From Azotobacter beijerinckii (GTDB lineage Bacteria > Pseudomonadota > Gammaproteobacteria > Pseudomonadales > Pseudomonadaceae), in the NCBI RefSeq assembly GCF_900110885.1, contig NZ_FOFJ01000019.1, forward strand, positions 1-64,000: a DNA stretch of 64,000 bases. Direction: 5' to 3'. Positions 41,455 to 49,596 of this stretch are shown one piece after another. The stretch's first letter is position 1; each line of letters starts with the position of its first letter. A model generated the notes under the pieces. It had not been told where the DNA came from. It was given only the letters and a program-made list of their open reading frames with translations, and did not search any database. Position numbers and translations under genes: made by a program.

Positions 41455-42208
41455 ACTGCTTCCGCTGCTCGTCTCGGCCACGATCCTCGGGCTTTTGGGC
41501 GGCGGGCATTGCCTGGGCATGTGCGGCGGCCTGATGGGTGCCCTGACCCTGGCCATTCCGCCCGAGCAGCGGAGTCGCCGCCTGCGGCTGCTGCTGGCCT
41601 ACAACCTCGGGCGAATCCTCAGTTATGCCACGGCGGGCCTGCTGATCGGCCTGGGAGGCTGGGCCGTAGCCAACAGTCCGGCGGCCTCCGCCCTGCGCAT
41701 CGTCGCTGCCCTGCTGCTGATCGCCATGGGCCTCTACCTGGCCGGCTGGTGGAGCGGACTGACCCGTCTCGAAGCCGTCGGCCAGGGACTCTGGCGCCAT
41801 CTCCAGCCGGTCGCCTCCTGCCTGCTACCGGTCGACAGCCTACCCCGCGCCCTGCTGCTCGGCGCACTCTGGGGCTGGCTGCCCTGCGGACTGGTCTACA
41901 GCACCCTGCTCTGGGCGGCGAGCCAGGGCAACGCCCTGGACAGTGCCCTGCTGATGCTTGCCTTCGGCCTCGGCACCTGGCCGCTGCTGCTCGCCACCGG
42001 TCTGGCCGCCGAACGCCTGACCGCCTGGCTCCGCCGGCGGCATGTGCGGATCGCCGGTGGCCTGCTGGTGATCCTGTTCGGTTTCTGGACACTTCCCGGG
42101 CCTCACCAGACGTGGCTGACAGGACACCACCGTCATGGCGCAACCCACCCGATGCCAGCACCATCGCCGCACTTCAGCCCGGCGACGACAACCGACAACC
42201 GTGGTTGA
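41447..42208 (+). CDS. TauE/SafE-type membrane protein of the cco cluster
   Basis: This 253-residue membrane protein of the sulfite exporter TauE/SafE superfamily has six to seven helices and the family's GGGHCLGMCGGLMGAL segment near residues 18-33, where the His/Cys/Met residues suggest metal handling. The same gene follows ccoS in Pseudomonas and is thought to help copper supply to cbb3 oxidase; its exact substrate is not settled. The GTG at 41447 was chosen because VPELLPLLVSATILGLL gives a normal N-terminus, whereas upstream codons lie inside ccoS. Confidence 0.88.
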   Translation: MPELLPLLVSATILGLLGGGHCLGMCGGLMGALTLAIPPEQRSRRLRLLLAYNLGRILSYATAGLLIGLGGWAVANSPAASALRIVAALLLIAMGLYLAGWWSGLTRLEAVGQGLWRHLQPVASCLLPVDSLPRALLLGALWGWLPCGLVYSTLLWAASQGNALDSALLMLAFGLGTWPLLLATGLAAERLTAWLRRRHVRIAGGLLVILFGFWTLPGPHQTWLTGHHRHGATHPMPAPSPHFSPATTTDNRG

Positions 42209-42218
42209 TACAAATCAA
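42205..42218 (+). promoter_or_regulatory. Anr box of the hemN promoter
   Basis: TTGAT-ACAA-ATCAA is a perfect FNR/Anr consensus. If it is centred at -41.5, transcription starts near 42253, and a TAGACT -10 element stands at 42242-42247, almost exactly where class II geometry predicts. The leader before the hemN ATG would be about 28 bases. Confidence 0.88.
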
Positions 42219-42280
42219 GATGCTTTCCGGCAGCATTCTTTTAGACTCCCCCCACAGTCTGCCCATACCGGAATACCCCT

Positions 42281-43657
42281 ATGCCTGCTCCGATCAAATG
42301 GGATACCAACCTGATTCGCCGCTACGATCAGGCGGGCCCGCGCTACACCTCATACCCCACGGCAGTGCAATTCCAGCCTGGTGTGGGCTCCTTCAAGCTG
42401 CTCAACGCCCTGCGCGAAAGCCGCCAGGCCAAACGCCCTCTGTCGCTCTACATACACGTCCCGTTCTGCGCACACGTCTGCTACTACTGCGCCTGCAACA
42501 AGGTCATCACCAAGGATCGCGGCCGCGCCCTGCCCTATCTCGAGCGCCTGGAAAAGGAAATCGACATCGTCAGCCGCCACCTGTCCCCGCAACAGCAGGT
42601 CGAGCAATTGCACCTGGGCGGCGGCACCCCGACCTTCCTCAGTCACGGCGAGCTGCAGCGGCTGATGGAGTTTCTTCGTCAGCGCTTCAGCTTCGCCGAA
42701 AACGGCGACTTCAGCATCGAGATCGATCCCCGCGAAGCCGACTGGTCGACCATGGGGCTGCTCCGCGAACTGGGCTTCAACCGCATCAGCCTGGGCGTAC
42801 AGGACCTCGACCCCGAAGTCCAGCGGGCGGTGAATCGCCTGCAGAGCCTGGAGGAAACCCGCGCCATCGTCGAAGCCGCGCGGACCCTGGAGTTCCGCTC
42901 GATCAACGTCGATCTCATCTACGGCCTGCCCAAGCAGACCCCGGAAACCTTCGCCCGCACCGTCGAGGAGATCATCGCCCTGCAGCCCGATCGGCTGTCG
43001 GTGTTCAACTACGCCCACCTGCCGGAGCGCTTCAAGCCGCAGCGGCGAATCAGTGCCGCAGACTTGCCAGCCCCCGCCGACAAGCTGAGCATGCTGCACA
43101 ACAGCATCGAACAGCTGACCACCGCCGGCTATCAGTACATCGGCATGGACCATTTCGCCCTTCCGGACGACGAGCTGTCCATCGCCCAGGAGGACGGCAG
43201 GCTGCAGCGCAACTTCCAGGGCTACACTACCCATGGCCATTGCGACCTGATCGGTCTGGGGGTTTCGTCCATCAGCCAGATCGGCGACCTCTACAGCCAG
43301 AACGAGAGCGACATCGACGCCTATCAGGGCCGCCTCGACAACGACCAACTGCCGACCGCCCGCGGTCTGCAATGCAATGCCGACGACCGGATCCGCCGCG
43401 CGGCCATCCAGAAGCTCCTCTGCGACTTCCAGTTGGACTTCGCCAGCATCGAGCAGCAGTTCGGCATCGTCTTCCGGGACTATTTCGCCGACCTCTGGCC
43501 ACAGCTGCAGAGCATGACCCGCGACGGGCTGATCGCCCTGACCCCGCAAGGCATCGAAGTCCTGCCTGCCGGGCGCCTGCTGGTTCGCTCGATCTGCATG
43601 CTCTTCGACTATTATCTGGTCGAACATAACCGCCAGCGCTTTTCCCGTATCATCTGA
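42281..43657 (+). CDS. hemN: Oxygen-independent coproporphyrinogen III dehydrogenase
   Basis: This 458-residue radical SAM enzyme oxidatively decarboxylates coproporphyrinogen III to protoporphyrinogen IX without oxygen. The 4Fe-4S cysteines are Cys63, Cys67 and Cys70 in VPFCAHVCYYC, followed by a fourth Cys in CAC as in true HemN. GGGTPTFLS follows near residue 108. The length matches E. coli HemN (457), unlike the shorter HemW. A perfect Anr box lies 63 bp upstream, linking haem synthesis at low oxygen to the neighbouring oxidases. Confidence 0.97.
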   Translation: MPAPIKWDTNLIRRYDQAGPRYTSYPTAVQFQPGVGSFKLLNALRESRQAKRPLSLYIHVPFCAHVCYYCACNKVITKDRGRALPYLERLEKEIDIVSRHLSPQQQVEQLHLGGGTPTFLSHGELQRLMEFLRQRFSFAENGDFSIEIDPREADWSTMGLLRELGFNRISLGVQDLDPEVQRAVNRLQSLEETRAIVEAARTLEFRSINVDLIYGLPKQTPETFARTVEEIIALQPDRLSVFNYAHLPERFKPQRRISAADLPAPADKLSMLHNSIEQLTTAGYQYIGMDHFALPDDELSIAQEDGRLQRNFQGYTTHGHCDLIGLGVSSISQIGDLYSQNESDIDAYQGRLDNDQLPTARGLQCNADDRIRRAAIQKLLCDFQLDFASIEQQFGIVFRDYFADLWPQLQSMTRDGLIALTPQGIEVLPAGRLLVRSICMLFDYYLVEHNRQRFSRII

Positions 43658-43802
43658 GTCACGCCGCTCCGGGACACATCTATACCTCCCGGAACGGTGT
43701 TCTGAGGACGATGATTTCCCGGGTTAAGACTTTTTGTCAGTTGACTGAGGCCTGGGGTATGATCCTCGGGCAAAGAGCATCACAAGTAAGAGAAAGTTGC
43801 CC

Positions 43803-44537
43803 ATGTCGGATAAATCCAAGGTACGCCCCGTGCATCATATCCGCTGTCAGGACTGCAGTCTGGCGGCCTTGTGCCTACCGATTTCGCTCAACTTCGAGGA
43901 CATCGATGCCTTGAACGAGATCGTCAAACGCGGCAAGCCGATCAAGAAGGGCGAATTCCTCTTCCGCCAGGGCGACGGCTTCGGCTCGGTGTTCGCCGTG
44001 CGCTCCGGCTCGCTCAAGACCTTCAGCGTCAGCGACAACGGCGAAGAGCAGATCACCGGCTTCCATCTGCCCAGCGAGCTGGTCGGACTTTCCGGCATGG
44101 ACAGCGACAGCTGCCCGGTTTCCGCACAGGCACTGGAAACCACCTCGGTCTGCGAAATCCCCTTCGAACGCCTGGACGAGCTGGCCTTGCAACTGCCCCA
44201 GCTACGTCGCCAGCTGATGCGGGTCATGAGCCGGGAGATTCGCGATGACCAGCAGATGATGCTGCTGCTCTCGAAGAAAACCGCGGACGAGCGCATCGCC
44301 ACCTTCCTGATCAACCTTTCCTCGCGCTTCCGGGCACGCGGCTTCTCCGCCAACCACTTCCGCTTGGCGATGTCGCGCAACGAAATCGGCAATTATCTGG
44401 GGCTGGCCGTCGAAACCGTGTCGCGCGTATTCAGCCGTTTCCAGCAGAATGAGCTGATTGCCGCGGAAGGCAAGGAAGTGACCATTCTCAATCCCATCGA
44501 ACTCTGCTCCCTGGCAGGCGGAAACATGGAAGCCTGA
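43803..44537 (+). CDS. anr: FNR-family oxygen-sensing regulator Anr/CydR
   Basis: This 244-residue CRP/FNR regulator has the N-terminal cluster cysteines Cys15, Cys18 and Cys24 ([11 protein letters not shown]) plus Cys104 (DSDSCPV). Together they bind the oxygen-labile 4Fe-4S cluster. The C-terminal helix-turn-helix contains [10 protein letters not shown] with the E-x-x-S-R residues that read TTGAT. The length equals Pseudomonas Anr. It stands between hemN and cydPABX; in Azotobacter vinelandii the protein at this place is called CydR and controls cytochrome bd. The ATG at 43803 is chosen over a TTG two codons upstream. It probably acts on the boxes at 33104, 42205 and 44895. Confidence 0.97.
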   Translation: MSDKSKVRPVHHIRCQDCSLAALCLPISLNFEDIDALNEIVKRGKPIKKGEFLFRQGDGFGSVFAVRSGSLKTFSVSDNGEEQITGFHLPSELVGLSGMDSDSCPVSAQALETTSVCEIPFERLDELALQLPQLRRQLMRVMSREIRDDQQMMLLLSKKTADERIATFLINLSSRFRARGFSANHFRLAMSRNEIGNYLGLAVETVSRVFSRFQQNELIAAEGKEVTILNPIELCSLAGGNMEA

Positions 44538-45010
44538 CCCTTCAGGAAGACACGCACCAACGCCTCTCCAGCCCCTCTGCAAACCGAATGCGGAGGGAGC
44601 TTCGAACCCCCATGCCTCGCTCCAGCGTATCCAGCCCCGACACCTCCGCCCAACATCGCTTGCCTCCTCCCCAAGACCCTTTCCGGAAAACCACCACACC
44701 CCGCATCTGCACGCCCGCAAAAGGCCACTGCTTTGCCTTTATGTCGCACCCCCTACCAAAGGCTTAAACGCACGCCAGTACAGAAAAGTCAATATGCAAC
44801 ATTTAGCTTATTTATCATATACTTATAGCGCCTGATCGAGGCGTCTGGCCCCCTCCAAATACCCCCTCCAAACAGCAAAAACGGACAACTTTCATTGACC
44901 TGCGTCAATTGGTCACTACCGACCGCCGCAAAATCTTGATTTATTTGACATGGATCAACGTGCCGACCCCTCGTCGACCGTTGGCCGACCAGCCTTTTGG
45001 AGCTGCCCAC
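44538..45010. other. Promoter region of the cytochrome bd operon
   Basis: This 473-bp gap has no gene. From about 44760 to 44890 it is AT-rich, with a possible -10 element TATACT at 44818-44823. The CydR/Anr box at 44895-44908 follows. In-frame codons upstream of cydP (from 44909) are not protein-like and are rejected as coding sequence. Confidence 0.6.
44895..44908 (+). promoter_or_regulatory. CydR/Anr box of the cyd operon
   Basis: TTGAC-CTGC-GTCAA is a symmetrical variant of the FNR consensus, of the same half-site type as the box before ccoN. It is centred about 109 bp upstream of the cydP start. Since CydR is known to repress cydAB in Azotobacter vinelandii, the site may serve repression rather than activation; the sequence alone does not decide this. 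Confidence 0.75.
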
Positions 45011-45223
45011 ATGTCTCAACCGCCCAAATCTTCGCCCTGGCGTATTCCTCTGGTTCGGGAGCTCGCTGTCATCCTCGCGATCAAGCTGGGAGTGATACTC
45101 GGCATCAAGGCACTCTGGTTCACGGAACCGATGATGCCCAAAAACGGTACCGAGAAGGTCAGCGAGCGACTGTTTGGCAGTGTGGCAGTGCAACATCAAT
45201 CCCCGACCGAGGAGAGTCCCTGA
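45011..45223 (+). CDS. cydP: Cytochrome bd-associated small protein CydP
   Basis: This 70-residue protein has one membrane helix ([21 protein letters not shown]) and a short charged tail, the pattern of CydP, a small protein encoded directly before cydA in some proteobacteria. The ATG at 45011 has a GGAG site upstream. Its TGA overlaps the cydA ATG by one base (TGATG). The role is inferred from position: assembly or stability of the bd oxidase. Confidence 0.85.
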   Translation: MSQPPKSSPWRIPLVRELAVILAIKLGVILGIKALWFTEPMMPKNGTEKVSERLFGSVAVQHQSPTEESP

Positions 45224-46830
45224 TGATCTCGGAATCCGTCGTAGACCTATCGCGTCTGCAGTTCGCCATGACGGCGCTGTACCACTTCCTGTTCGTACCA
45301 CTAACCCTAGGGATGACTTTCCTGCTTGCCATCATGGAGTCGGTCTATGTAATGACCGGCAAGCAGGTCTACAAGGACATGGTGAAGTTCTGGGGCAAGT
45401 TGTTCGGTATCAACTTCGCTCTCGGTGTCACCACCGGCCTGACCATGGAATTCCAGTTCGGTACCAACTGGGCCTACTACTCCCACTACGTGGGTGACAT
45501 CTTCGGTGCGCCGCTGGCCATCGAAGGTCTGATGGCCTTCTTCCTGGAATCCACCTTCATCGGCCTGTTCTTCTTCGGCTGGGATCGCCTGTCCAAGATC
45601 CAGCACCTGTCGGTGACCTGGCTGGTAGCGCTCGGTTCCAACCTGTCCGCCCTGTGGATTCTGGTGGCCAACGGCTGGATGCAGAACCCGGTCGGCGCGG
45701 AGTTCAACTTCGAGACCATGCGGATGGAGCTGGTGGACTTCGGTGCTCTGCTCCTCAACCCGGTAGCCCAGGTCAAGTTCGTCCATACCGTCGCCTCCGG
45801 CTACGTGACCGGCGCCGTGTTCGTACTGGCCATCTCCAGCTACTACCTGCTGAAAAAACGCGACCTGGGCTTTGCCCGCCGCTCCTTCGCCATCGCTTCT
45901 GCCTTCGGCATGGCCTCCATCCTCTCGGTCCTCGTGCTCGGCGACGAGTCTGGCTACGAAGTCGGCGAGGTCCAGAAAGCCAAACTTGCCGCCATCGAAG
46001 CCGAGTGGGACACCCATCCGGCACCGGCCAGCTTCACCCTGTTCGGCTTCCCGAACGAGGAAACGCAGCATACCGACTTCGCCGTCAGGATCCCGTTTGC
46101 CCTGGGCATCATCGCCACCCGCTCGCTGGATGAACAGGTCATCGGCATCAAGGACCTGATCATCGAGAACGAAGCCCGCATCCGCAACGGCATGGTCGCC
46201 TACGGCCTGCTGGAAGAGCTGCGCGCTGGCGACAAGACCCCGGAAAAGATCGCGGCCTTCAACGAGGTCAAGGAAGATCTGGGCTACGCCCTGCTCCTGA
46301 AGAAGTACACCCCGAACGTGGTCGATGCTTCCGAAGCGCAGATCAAACAGGCTGCCAAGGACACCATCCCCAGCGTGTTCAGCATGTTCTGGACCTTCCG
46401 CGCCATGGTTGCCTCCGGCCTCTTGATGCTCGTCCTGTTCGCCTGCGCCTTCTGGGCCTCGGCTCGCAAGAACGAGGAGTCCAAGCCTTGGCTGCTCAAG
46501 TTCGCCCTGTACAGCCTGCCGCTGCCGTGGATTGCCACCCAGACCGGCTGGTTCGTGGCCGAGCATGGCCGTCAGCCCTGGACCATCGGTGGTGTACTGC
46601 CCACCCACCTCTCCGCTTCCAGCCTGACCACCAACGACCTCTGGGGCTCGCTGTTCGCACTGATCGCGTTCTACACCGTGCTGCTGGTGGTCGAGATGTA
46701 TCTGATGATCCGCTTCGCCCGTCTCGGCCCGTCGAGCCTGCACACCGGTCGCTACCACTTCGAGCAACCGGGTAATGCACTGCACGGCGGCCAAGCCCAC
46801 GGGGAAGGCCATCAATCGGTAAACGCCTAA
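45223..46830 (+). CDS. cydA: Cytochrome bd ubiquinol oxidase subunit I
   Basis: This 535-residue quinol-oxidising subunit carries haems b558, b595 and d. His21 ([12 protein letters not shown]) is a haem ligand, and the conserved [12 protein letters not shown] lies near residue 445. The Q-loop is of the long, E. coli type ([15 protein letters not shown] to [13 protein letters not shown]), so this is canonical CydA, not the short-loop cyanide-insensitive CioA common in pseudomonads. Its GAGGAGA ribosome site lies inside cydP. In Azotobacter this oxidase gives respiratory protection to nitrogenase. Confidence 0.98.
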   Translation: MISESVVDLSRLQFAMTALYHFLFVPLTLGMTFLLAIMESVYVMTGKQVYKDMVKFWGKLFGINFALGVTTGLTMEFQFGTNWAYYSHYVGDIFGAPLAIEGLMAFFLESTFIGLFFFGWDRLSKIQHLSVTWLVALGSNLSALWILVANGWMQNPVGAEFNFETMRMELVDFGALLLNPVAQVKFVHTVASGYVTGAVFVLAISSYYLLKKRDLGFARRSFAIASAFGMASILSVLVLGDESGYEVGEVQKAKLAAIEAEWDTHPAPASFTLFGFPNEETQHTDFAVRIPFALGIIATRSLDEQVIGIKDLIIENEARIRNGMVAYGLLEELRAGDKTPEKIAAFNEVKEDLGYALLLKKYTPNVVDASEAQIKQAAKDTIPSVFSMFWTFRAMVASGLLMLVLFACAFWASARKNEESKPWLLKFALYSLPLPWIATQTGWFVAEHGRQPWTIGGVLPTHLSASSLTTNDLWGSLFALIAFYTVLLVVEMYLMIRFARLGPSSLHTGRYHFEQPGNALHGGQAHGEGHQSVNA

Positions 46831-46840
46831 GGAAAACGCC

Positions 46841-47980
46841 ATGTTTGATTACGAAACACTAAAATTGATCTGGTGGGGCTTGATCGGTGTGCTGCTGATC
46901 GGCTTTGCCCTGACCGACGGCTTCGACATGGGGGCCATGGCGATCATGCCCTTCGTCGCCAAGACCGATAACGAGCGCCGCGTCGCGATCAACACCATTG
47001 CTCCCCACTGGGACGGCAACCAGGTGTGGTTCATCACCGCCGGTGGCGCCCTGTTCGCCGCCTGGCCGCTGGTTTACGCCACGGCCTTCTCCGGCATGTA
47101 CTGGGCCCTGCTGCTGGTGCTCTTCGGTCTGTTCTGCCGCCCTGTGGGTTTCGACTACCGCAGCAAGCTGGAGAACAAGAAGTGGCGCGACATCTGGGAC
47201 TGGGCGCTGTTCGCTGGTGGCGCTCTGCCGGCCCTGCTGTTCGGGGTGGCGTTCGGCAACCTGTTCCTCGGCCTGCCGTTCCGCTTTGACGAGACGATGC
47301 GCTCTCACTTCGAAGGCTCCTTCTTCAGCCTGCTACATCCCTTCGCGCTGCTGGCCGGCGTCGTGAGCCTGAGCATGCTCAGTGCCCACGGCGGTTCCTG
47401 GCTGATGCTGCGTACCGAAGGCGAGCTGTACGAGCGTTCGTGCAAGGCTACCCGGCTGTGCGCCATGGTGTTCCTCGGCGGCTTCTTCATCTGCGGCGTC
47501 TGGCTGCTGCTGGGCATCGACGGCCTGAACCTGGTCGACAACTTCGATCCCAACGCCGCACTGAATCCGCTGGTCAAGCAGGTCACCCTGGATAACAGCG
47601 GCTGGCAGACCAACTACGTGCGCTACCCCCTTACCCAGTTCGCTCCGCTGCTGGGTCTGGTTGGCGGCGCGCTGGCCCTGATGGGTGCGCAGACCAAGCG
47701 CAACGGCCTGGCCTTCCTGGGTACCAGCCTGGCGATCGTCGGCGCCATCCTCACCGCAGGCTTCGCCCTGTTCCCGTTCGTGATGCCGTCGGCCATCGAC
47801 CCGGTCTCCAGCCTGACTGTCTGGGATGCCGTATCCAGCAAGAAAACCCTGGGGATCATGCTGATCGCTGCCATCATCTTCGTGCCGATCATCCTGGGCT
47901 ACACCCTGTGGTGCTACTGGCACATGTGGGGCAAGCTGAACGACCAAACCATCGAGGCCAACCCGCACGGCCTGTACTGA
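46841..47980 (+). CDS. cydB: Cytochrome bd ubiquinol oxidase subunit II
   Basis: This 379-residue polytopic partner of CydA begins MFDYETLKLIWWGLIGVLLIGFALTDG in the typical manner, includes HWDGNQVWFITAGGALFAAWP near residue 57 and is the same length as E. coli CydB. It lies 10 bp after cydA with an AAGGA ribosome site. Two stem-loops separate it from cydX. Confidence 0.98.
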   Translation: MFDYETLKLIWWGLIGVLLIGFALTDGFDMGAMAIMPFVAKTDNERRVAINTIAPHWDGNQVWFITAGGALFAAWPLVYATAFSGMYWALLLVLFGLFCRPVGFDYRSKLENKKWRDIWDWALFAGGALPALLFGVAFGNLFLGLPFRFDETMRSHFEGSFFSLLHPFALLAGVVSLSMLSAHGGSWLMLRTEGELYERSCKATRLCAMVFLGGFFICGVWLLLGIDGLNLVDNFDPNAALNPLVKQVTLDNSGWQTNYVRYPLTQFAPLLGLVGGALALMGAQTKRNGLAFLGTSLAIVGAILTAGFALFPFVMPSAIDPVSSLTVWDAVSSKKTLGIMLIAAIIFVPIILGYTLWCYWHMWGKLNDQTIEANPHGLY

Positions 47981-47988
47981 CCGGAACC

Positions 47989-48043
47989 GGCGCGGACCCT
48001 GTCCGCGCCACCCCCAATCGAGATGCCCGTCCCATGGGCGGGC
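47989..48043 (+). other. Two consecutive stem-loops between cydB and cydX
   Basis: The first is a perfect 9-bp stem (GGCGCGGAC/GTCCGCGCC, loop CCT) at 47989-48009. The second is an 8-bp stem with one G-T pair (GCCCGTCC/GGGCGGGC, loop CAT) at 48025-48043. The AGGAGG site of cydX follows three bases later. No T-run is present, so they more likely affect mRNA stability or cydX translation than end transcription. Confidence 0.65.
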
Positions 48044-48055
48044 CTAGGAGGTAAC

Positions 48056-48172
48056 ATGTGGTACTTCAGTTGGATTCTCGGCATCCTGCTGGCCTGCGGC
48101 TTCGGCGTCATCAACGCCCTGTGGCTCGAAACCACCATGAAAATGGATGAGGGTCTGGCGGGTGACGACTGA
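48056..48172 (+). CDS. cydX: Cytochrome bd small subunit CydX
   Basis: This 38-residue single-helix subunit reads MWYFSWILGILLACGFGVIN followed by ALWLETTMKMDEGLAGDD. The MWYF start, the helix and the acidic end are the CydX hallmarks. It stabilises haems b595 and d in CydAB. A near-ideal AGGAGG lies five bases before the ATG. Confidence 0.95.
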   Translation: MWYFSWILGILLACGFGVINALWLETTMKMDEGLAGDD

Positions 48173-48455
48173 AAAGCGTCTTCTGCAGCGTTGGCCGCTC
48201 CGCACCCTGTCACTGCTGCTGGCCTCGCCCCTCGCGCTGATCCTGCTGATCCATCCCTCGATGATCGTGGATCCCGAGGCCGGCTACAGCCACAGCCTGC
48301 TGATGCTGGTGATGCTGGGAATCTCCAGCGGCTTCATCCACGGCGTCGGCTTCGACCCGCGCGGCCTGGTCTGGCGCATCCTCTTCCACCCCGTGGGTGG
48401 CTGGGTGCTGATGGGATTGGGTTACGCGGTTCTGCGCAAGGTGCAGATGGGGTGA
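48162..48455 (+). CDS. ybgE: Cyd operon protein YbgE
   Basis: This 97-residue membrane protein with three hydrophobic helices is of the YbgE family, encoded after cydX in E. coli. The segment HPSMIVDPEAGYSHSLLMLVMLGISSGFIHGVGF is family-typical, function unknown. The GTG at 48162 was chosen because GAGGG stands eight bases upstream; an in-frame ATG at 48147 lacks a ribosome site. It overlaps cydX by 11 bp. A terminator follows. Confidence 0.85.
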   Translation: MTTEKRLLQRWPLRTLSLLLASPLALILLIHPSMIVDPEAGYSHSLLMLVMLGISSGFIHGVGFDPRGLVWRILFHPVGGWVLMGLGYAVLRKVQMG

Positions 48456-48464
48456 CCCCACCTG

Positions 48465-48495
48465 GAAGGCCCCGCAAGGGGCCTTCTGCTTTTCT
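48465..48495 (+). terminator. Rho-independent terminator of the cyd operon
   Basis: A perfect 9-bp stem GAAGGCCCC/GGGGCCTTC with a GCAA loop, followed by a T-rich tail (TGCTTTTCTCC), ten bases after the ybgE stop. Confidence 0.93.
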
Positions 48496-48552
48496 CCTTC
48501 GCCCTCCGCACATCCTCCCTCCTGGCAGACAGACCCCACCCAGCGGTCACAC

Positions 48553-49152
48553 TCACAAACTGATCGGCTTGCGCCCGGCCAAAGCGTGGGTCAGGGTACC
48601 GCCATCCACCAGCTCCAGCTCGCCGCCCAGCGGCACACCGTGAGCGATGCGGGAAACCGTGACGCCCCTGGGTACCAGAACCTGGGCGATATAGTGAGCG
48701 GTGGCTTCGCCCTCCACGGTCGGGTTGGTAGCGATGATCACCTCGTCGAAGGTGCCATGCTCGACCCGCACCAGCAGTTCGGGAATGCCGACGGCCTCAG
48801 GGCCGAGACCGTCCAGGGGAGACAAATGCCCCTTGAGCACGAAATAACGGCCGCGGTAGCCGGTCTGTTCGATGGCGAATACGTCCACCGGTCCCTGCAC
48901 CACGCAGAGCAGGCCATCGTCGCGGCGCGGATCGGCGCACTGCGGACAGAGCTCCTCCTCGCTCAAGGTCCGGCACTGCCGACAATGACCGACGCGCTCC
49001 AGCGCCTGGATGAGCGTCTGGGCCAGACGCATCCCACCGCGGCGGTCGCGCTCGAGCAGATGCAGGGCCATGCGCTGGGCGGTCTTCTGCCCTACCCCGG
49101 GGAGGATGCGCAGGGCGTCGATGAGTTGGCGGATCAGCGGACTGAAGCTCAT
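48553..49152 (-). CDS. recR: Recombination mediator protein RecR
   Basis: This is the 199-residue RecFOR-pathway protein that helps load RecA at gaps. It shows an N-terminal helix-hairpin-helix ([15 protein letters not shown]), a C4 zinc motif (Cys57, Cys60, Cys69, Cys72) and a Toprim domain starting [15 protein letters not shown]. The length and the order dnaX-ybaB-recR are standard. Confidence 0.98.
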   Translation of the reverse strand: MSFSPLIRQLIDALRILPGVGQKTAQRMALHLLERDRRGGMRLAQTLIQALERVGHCRQCRTLSEEELCPQCADPRRDDGLLCVVQGPVDVFAIEQTGYRGRYFVLKGHLSPLDGLGPEAVGIPELLVRVEHGTFDEVIIATNPTVEGEATAHYIAQVLVPRGVTVSRIAHGVPLGGELELVDGGTLTHALAGRKPISL

Positions 49153-49259
49153 GGGTGAGAACCGGAAGAGGTAGACGGCAGGACGGGCCGCCCGCGAGAA
49201 CGGCCCGTCGGCACGCTCTCCCGCTTGCGGGAGAGGAGCGGGGAAAGCCGGGGAAATGC

Positions 49260-49586
49260 TCAGAACGGCATCTTGAAGCCCGGCGGCAGGCCCATGCCGG
49301 CGGTCATTCCGGCCATCTTGTCCTGATTGTTCTGCTCGATCTTGCGCACCGCATCGTTGACGGCGGCGGCGATCAGATCCTCGAGGACCTCCTTGTCCTC
49401 CTGCATCAGGCTGTCGTCCAGGGTAACGCGCCGCACGTCATGGCGACCGGTCATCACCACGCTCACCAGACCGGCGCCGGACTGGCCGGTCACCTCGGCG
49501 CTGGCCAGCTCCTCCTGCATCTTCTGCATTTTTTCCTGCATCAGCTGGGCCTGCTTCATCAGGCCGGCCATGCCACCTTTCATCAT
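49260..49586 (-). CDS. ybaB: Nucleoid-associated protein, YbaB/EbfC family
   Basis: This 108-residue DNA-binding protein begins [20 protein letters not shown], with an amphipathic N-terminal helix, and contains the family [21 protein letters not shown] strand region. The ATG at 49586 was chosen because GAGGTGA stands six bases before it; the GTG nine bases further upstream is rejected. It sits 10 bp after dnaX. Confidence 0.95.
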   Translation of the reverse strand: MMKGGMAGLMKQAQLMQEKMQKMQEELASAEVTGQSGAGLVSVVMTGRHDVRRVTLDDSLMQEDKEVLEDLIAAAVNDAVRKIEQNNQDKMAGMTAGMGLPPGFKMPF

Positions 49587-49596
49587 GGGAGTCACC

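Noticed and set aside
44909-45010. Upstream in-frame extension of cydP
   Set aside because: It begins immediately after the CydR/Anr box, is not protein-like and lacks a ribosome site; the ATG at 45011 gives the expected CydP N-terminus.
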